Below, piece after piece: positions 60,136 to 64,000 of a DNA stretch of 64,000 bases; within the stretch, counting starts at the first letter, position 1, and each line of letters begins with the position of its first letter. Origin of the DNA: Streptomyces griseomycini (GTDB lineage: Bacteria > Actinomycetota > Actinomycetes > Streptomycetales > Streptomycetaceae); assembly GCF_014203535.1 (NCBI RefSeq), contig NZ_JACHJI010000010.1:248001-312000 (forward strand), read 5' to 3'. The notes below the pieces were generated by a model. The model searched no databases. It saw only the letters and a list, made by a program, of their open reading frames with translations, and was not told the origin of the DNA. Position numbers and translations under genes: made by a program.

Positions 60136-60284
60136 GCCCCTTCTCCCTTCCGGTCGCCGCCTGCACGACCGGGTCCGGTCTCCGTCTGCCCCGAACGGCA
60201 CCGGCGGGGGCCGGGCCCCACCACTTCATCGTCCGCCCGTCCGCTCGGGGACGCCATCCGGGCGACGGGGACCGGACCGGTGCG

Positions 60285-61262
<978 letters not shown>

Positions 61263-61989
61263 GCGGTGCCTCCAACAGATGCTCGGACCGTACGTCCGGA
61301 CGACGGATACCCGGCCGGGCGGTCAGCGGACCGTCCGGCCCTCACAAGAGTCTGACGGCCGGGCCCCGCACGTGTCGCCCGATCCGCCGGCCGGCCGCCC
61401 CGGCTTCCGTTCACCGTGGTGGCGGTCGTGGCCGCGCACGCCGAGGGCATCCGTGCCAGGCTCGGAGCGAACGGTGGGCGGCCGGACGCGGTGGACGACC
61501 GGAAGGGCCGGGCGACAGGAGGGCGGACACTCTCGTGGCGGTGCCCGAGGAGGACGGGCCGGTCCGTCCCGCTGCGCGCGGTGAGCGGACGGCGGCCCCG
61601 CCCCCGCCCGCGGGCGGGGGGACGGTGCACAGGGTGTTCCCGGCCACCGGCTCGTTCCTGCCGGGGGACCGCCCCCGGCCCCCTGGTGCCCGTGGCCGGC
61701 GGGCCGCTCTTCCCCCGGTACGCCACCGGATCCGCCGGGCCGTTCCCCACTGTGGCGGGCGTGCTCACCCGGCCGGCCGCCCCTGCCGCAGACCGCCCCG
61801 GTGCGGATCCTCCGCCCCCACCGGCCCGGCCGCGTCCCGATCGGCTCCCGGCCCGGCCGGTGCGCGGGCTTCCCGGAGGGCGCCCCGCACCCGATGCCGC
61901 CGGCCGGGACGTACCGCCTCCCCCGGCGCGGCGCGGCGGGGGAGACGGAAAGAGGGGGACGACGCGTGAGAGGACGAGGAGGTCCCCGC
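61263..61989. other. 727-base stretch without a convincing gene
   Basis: Between the divergent PLP enzyme and Fe-S genes. Open frames here are Pro/Arg-rich shadows. A perfect 20-base palindrome (CCCCCGCCCG then CGGGCGGGGG, 61601-61620) could form a hairpin. I see no tRNA-Sec or other RNA and no remnant I can name. Confidence 0.45.
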
Positions 61990-62916
61990 ATGACGGACGA
62001 CACCGCAGCGCGAGCGGCCGGCTCCACGGGCGCGCCGCCCCGCGTGGGCTTCTTCACGGACACCTCGGTGTGCATCGGGTGCAAGGCGTGCGAGGTGGCG
62101 TGCAAGGAGTGGAACGCGATCCCGGAGGACGGCCTGGAGCTGACCGGCATGTCCTACGACAACACCCAGGGGCTCGGTGCGAGCACCTGGCGGCACGTGG
62201 CCTTCGTCGAGCAGCGCAAGCCGCTGGGCGGTCAGGAACCGGGCGTCGGCCACGGGAACCACGAGGACCACGAGGACATCGACGTCTTCGCCGCGGCCCG
62301 GGGGCTCGGCGCCCCGCCGGGCTCCCCCCTCGCGCCCGACGGGCGCACCGAGCTGCGCTGGCTGATGTCGTCCGACGTGTGCAAGCACTGCACCCGAGCC
62401 GCCTGTCTCGACGTGTGCCCCACCGGATCCCTCTTCCGGACCGAGTTCGGCACGGTCGTCGTGCAGGAGGACGTCTGCAACGGCTGCGGCTACTGCGTGC
62501 CGGCCTGCCCGTACGGCGTCATCGACCAGCGTCCGGGCGACGGACGCGCCTGGAAGTGCACCCTGTGCTACGACCGGCTCGGCGTCGGCATGGAACCGGC
62601 CTGCGCCAAGTCCTGCCCGACCGACTCCATCCAGTTCGGCCCGCTGGAGGAGTTGCGCGAGCGTGCGGCGGCCCGCGTCGCGCGACTGCACGCCGCGGGC
62701 GTCACGGACGCACGCCTGTACGGCGCGGACCCGGAGGACGGCGTCGGGGGCGACGGCGCGTTCTTCCTGCTGCTGGACGAGCCGGAGGTGTACGGGCTGC
62801 CGCCCGACCCGGTCGTCACCACCCGCGATCTGCCCGCCATGTGGCGGCACGCGGCGGCGGCCGCCGTCTCGCTCACCGCGCTGGCGGCCGTCTGCTTCGC
62901 CGGGAGGCCCCGATGA
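61990..62916 (+). CDS. 4Fe-4S electron-transfer subunit (FdhB-like)
   Basis: 308 residues from ATG 61990, six bases after GAGGAGG. Four cysteine clusters are visible: CIGCKACEVACKEW, CKHCTRAACLDVCPTG, CNGCGYCVPACPYGV and CTLCYDRLGVGMEPACAKSCP, the pattern of the beta subunits of formate dehydrogenases and related molybdenum enzymes. VGFFTDTSVC opens the domain. A C-terminal hydrophobic helix (AAAAAVSLTALAAVCFAG) would anchor it in the membrane. It passes electrons from the catalytic subunit to the membrane protein encoded next (ATGA overlap). Confidence 0.93.
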   Translation: MTDDTAARAAGSTGAPPRVGFFTDTSVCIGCKACEVACKEWNAIPEDGLELTGMSYDNTQGLGASTWRHVAFVEQRKPLGGQEPGVGHGNHEDHEDIDVFAAARGLGAPPGSPLAPDGRTELRWLMSSDVCKHCTRAACLDVCPTGSLFRTEFGTVVVQEDVCNGCGYCVPACPYGVIDQRPGDGRAWKCTLCYDRLGVGMEPACAKSCPTDSIQFGPLEELRERAAARVARLHAAGVTDARLYGADPEDGVGGDGAFFLLLDEPEVYGLPPDPVVTTRDLPAMWRHAAAAAVSLTALAAVCFAGRPR

Positions 62917-63956
62917 GCGGGTCCGACGTCTCCCGTGACGGGGTGGAGGGCGCCCGTCCCGGACGCGACGCCCTCACCGGAGCGCACGCCGGGCGCCGTC
63001 GGGGCCGCGGACGCGGCGAGCGGGCCGTGGTGCCCGACGCCGAGTTCTCCTCGTACTACGGCGAGCCGGTCCTCAACCGACCGACGTGGAAGGCGCTGGA
63101 CATCGCGGGCTACCTCTTCTGCGGCGGTCTCGCCGGGGCGTCGTCGCTGCTGGCCGCCGGGGCGGACGCCACCGCCCGGCCGGTCCTGGCCCGCACGGCG
63201 AAGCTGGGGGCGGCGGGCGCGATCTCCGTCTCGCTGGCGGCGCTGGTGCACGACCTCGGGCGCCCCGCCCGCTTCCTCAACATGCTCCGCGTCGTCAAAC
63301 CCACGTCCCCGATGAGCCTGGGCTCGTGGCTGCTGGCGGGCTACGCACCGCTCACGGTGGCCGCGGCCGCCGCCGACGTCACGGGCCGGTACCGGGTCGT
63401 GGGCGCCGCCGCCACGGCCGGCGCGGCCGCCCTCGGCCCGGTGGTGGCGACGTACACCGCCGTGCTGATCTCCGACACGGCCGTGCCCTCGTGGCACGAG
63501 GGCCACCGCGAACTGCCCTTCGTCTTCGCCGGTTCCGCCGCCACCGCGGCGGCCGGGCTCGCCCTGGCCGGAGCGCCCGCCGGCCAGACCGGCCCGGCGC
63601 GCCGTGCGGCCGTCCTGGGCGCGGCGCTCGAACTGGGCGCCTTCCGGCTGATGAAGCGGCGCATGGGACTGGCGGCCGAGCCGTACGAGACGGGCCGGCC
63701 GCACGGGTTGCTGCGCACCGCGGAGGTGCTCACGGCCGGCGGTGCCGCACTGGCGGCGTGCGCGGGCCGCCGCCGGAGCCGGGTGCTCGGCGCCGTGGCG
63801 GGTACGGCCCTGCTGGCCGGTTCCGCGGCCCTGCGGTTCGGTGTGTTCCACGCCGGGGTGGCCTCGGCCGAGGACCCGAAGTACACGGTCGTACCGCAGC
63901 GGGAACGGCTGGCGGCCCGGTCCCGCCCCGGGGGCGCCGAAGGCGGCCGGCCGTGA
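62913..63956 (+). CDS. NrfD/PsrC-like membrane subunit
   Basis: 347 residues with about eight membrane helices after an arginine-rich N-terminus (about 1-50). SSYYGEPVLNRPTWKALDIAGYLFCGGLAGASSLLAAG begins the NrfD fold; LVHDLGRPARFLNMLRVVKPTSPMSLGSW is the characteristic loop. NrfD-type subunits replace a heme cytochrome in exchanging electrons with menaquinone. It follows the Fe-S subunit with a 4-base overlap and its own stop overlaps the next start (GTGA), so the three genes are one operon. Confidence 0.93.
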   Translation: MSGSDVSRDGVEGARPGRDALTGAHAGRRRGRGRGERAVVPDAEFSSYYGEPVLNRPTWKALDIAGYLFCGGLAGASSLLAAGADATARPVLARTAKLGAAGAISVSLAALVHDLGRPARFLNMLRVVKPTSPMSLGSWLLAGYAPLTVAAAAADVTGRYRVVGAAATAGAAALGPVVATYTAVLISDTAVPSWHEGHRELPFVFAGSAATAAAGLALAGAPAGQTGPARRAAVLGAALELGAFRLMKRRMGLAAEPYETGRPHGLLRTAEVLTAGGAALAACAGRRRSRVLGAVAGTALLAGSAALRFGVFHAGVASAEDPKYTVVPQRERLAARSRPGGAEGGRP

Positions 63957-64000
63957 CCGTCCCGGCCGGCGGCGGGCGGACGACGGACGCGGTCACCGCT
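63953..64000 (+). CDS. Start of a third gene of the operon, cut by window edge
   Basis: GTG 63953 overlaps the NrfD stop by GTGA and opens a frame of 16 residues (VTVPAGGGRTTDAVTA) to the edge. The operon context suggests the molybdopterin catalytic subunit of the formate-dehydrogenase-like complex, but the visible residues cannot confirm this. Confidence 0.55.
   Translation, partial: MTVPAGGGRTTDAVTA

Noticed and set aside
61263..61989. Search for tRNA-Sec or a selenocysteine gene near the formate-dehydrogenase-like operon.
   Set aside because: No tRNA-like fold or T-loop sequence was found in this gap.

Overview
The window is 64 kb of very GC-rich DNA with dense genes, many GTG and TTG starts, 4-base start/stop overlaps and protein families typical of actinomycetes: a GlxA/AraC regulator, a PAS-GAF-SpoIIE phosphatase, VanZ, DUF4232, DUF4235, an ECF41/SigJ-type sigma factor, and CebR and DtxR/DmdR-type operators. 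It reads as a Streptomyces chromosome segment. I see no insertion sequence, prophage, CRISPR array or tRNA. All identifications come from motif recognition; no database search was run.

Layout. 1-2.6 kb: a sigma-like protein cut by the window edge, a Doc-type toxin/antitoxin pair and a decayed ECF41-like sigma factor. 2.6-4.9 kb: a secreted family 9 cellulase with a perfect CebR box. 5-18.5 kb: a stress-signalling phosphatase, a DUF4232 lipoprotein, a TetR/NTF2 divergent pair with two palindromic operators, a LysE exporter, a deazaflavin-type reductase, a cation efflux (CDF) protein, a glutathionyl-hydroquinone reductase, GlxA with a divergent quinone oxidoreductase, a STAS protein and VanZ. 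18.5-32.4 kb: SDR, HAD, two FUSC-type exporters, a structured 6S-like RNA with a strong intrinsic terminator, an epimerase, a ROK regulator, an APH-fold kinase, an FBP (FusB-like) protein, an erythromycin-esterase homologue, a Tat lipoprotein lactonase and an iron-box-controlled DUF2470 protein. 32.4-38.6 kb: a TetR/CYP102-type P450 pair, a cysteine-rich pentapeptide-repeat protein, a SigJ-type sigma factor with a PIG-L deacetylase, and a proline iminopeptidase.

The most coherent system is the L-rhamnose block at 38.6-54.2 kb. Leftward from 46.2 kb run an ABC ATPase, two permeases, a binding lipoprotein, rhamnose mutarotase, a BNR-4 beta-propeller protein (possibly a rhamnosyl-uronate lyase, interrupted by a one-base frameshift) and a LacI regulator. 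Rightward run rhamnose isomerase, a fused rhamnulose-1-phosphate aldolase/dehydrogenase, rhamnulokinase and LutABC. Together these would take rhamnose to DHAP plus L-lactaldehyde, then L-lactate, then pyruvate. The divergent promoter region has three LacI-type palindromes and a near-consensus promoter.

54.3-64 kb: an ABC transporter pair, a MoxR ATPase with a VWA partner, a methyltransferase, a cupin, a PLP ammonia-lyase, and the iron-sulfur and NrfD membrane subunits of a formate-dehydrogenase-like complex whose next gene runs off the right edge.
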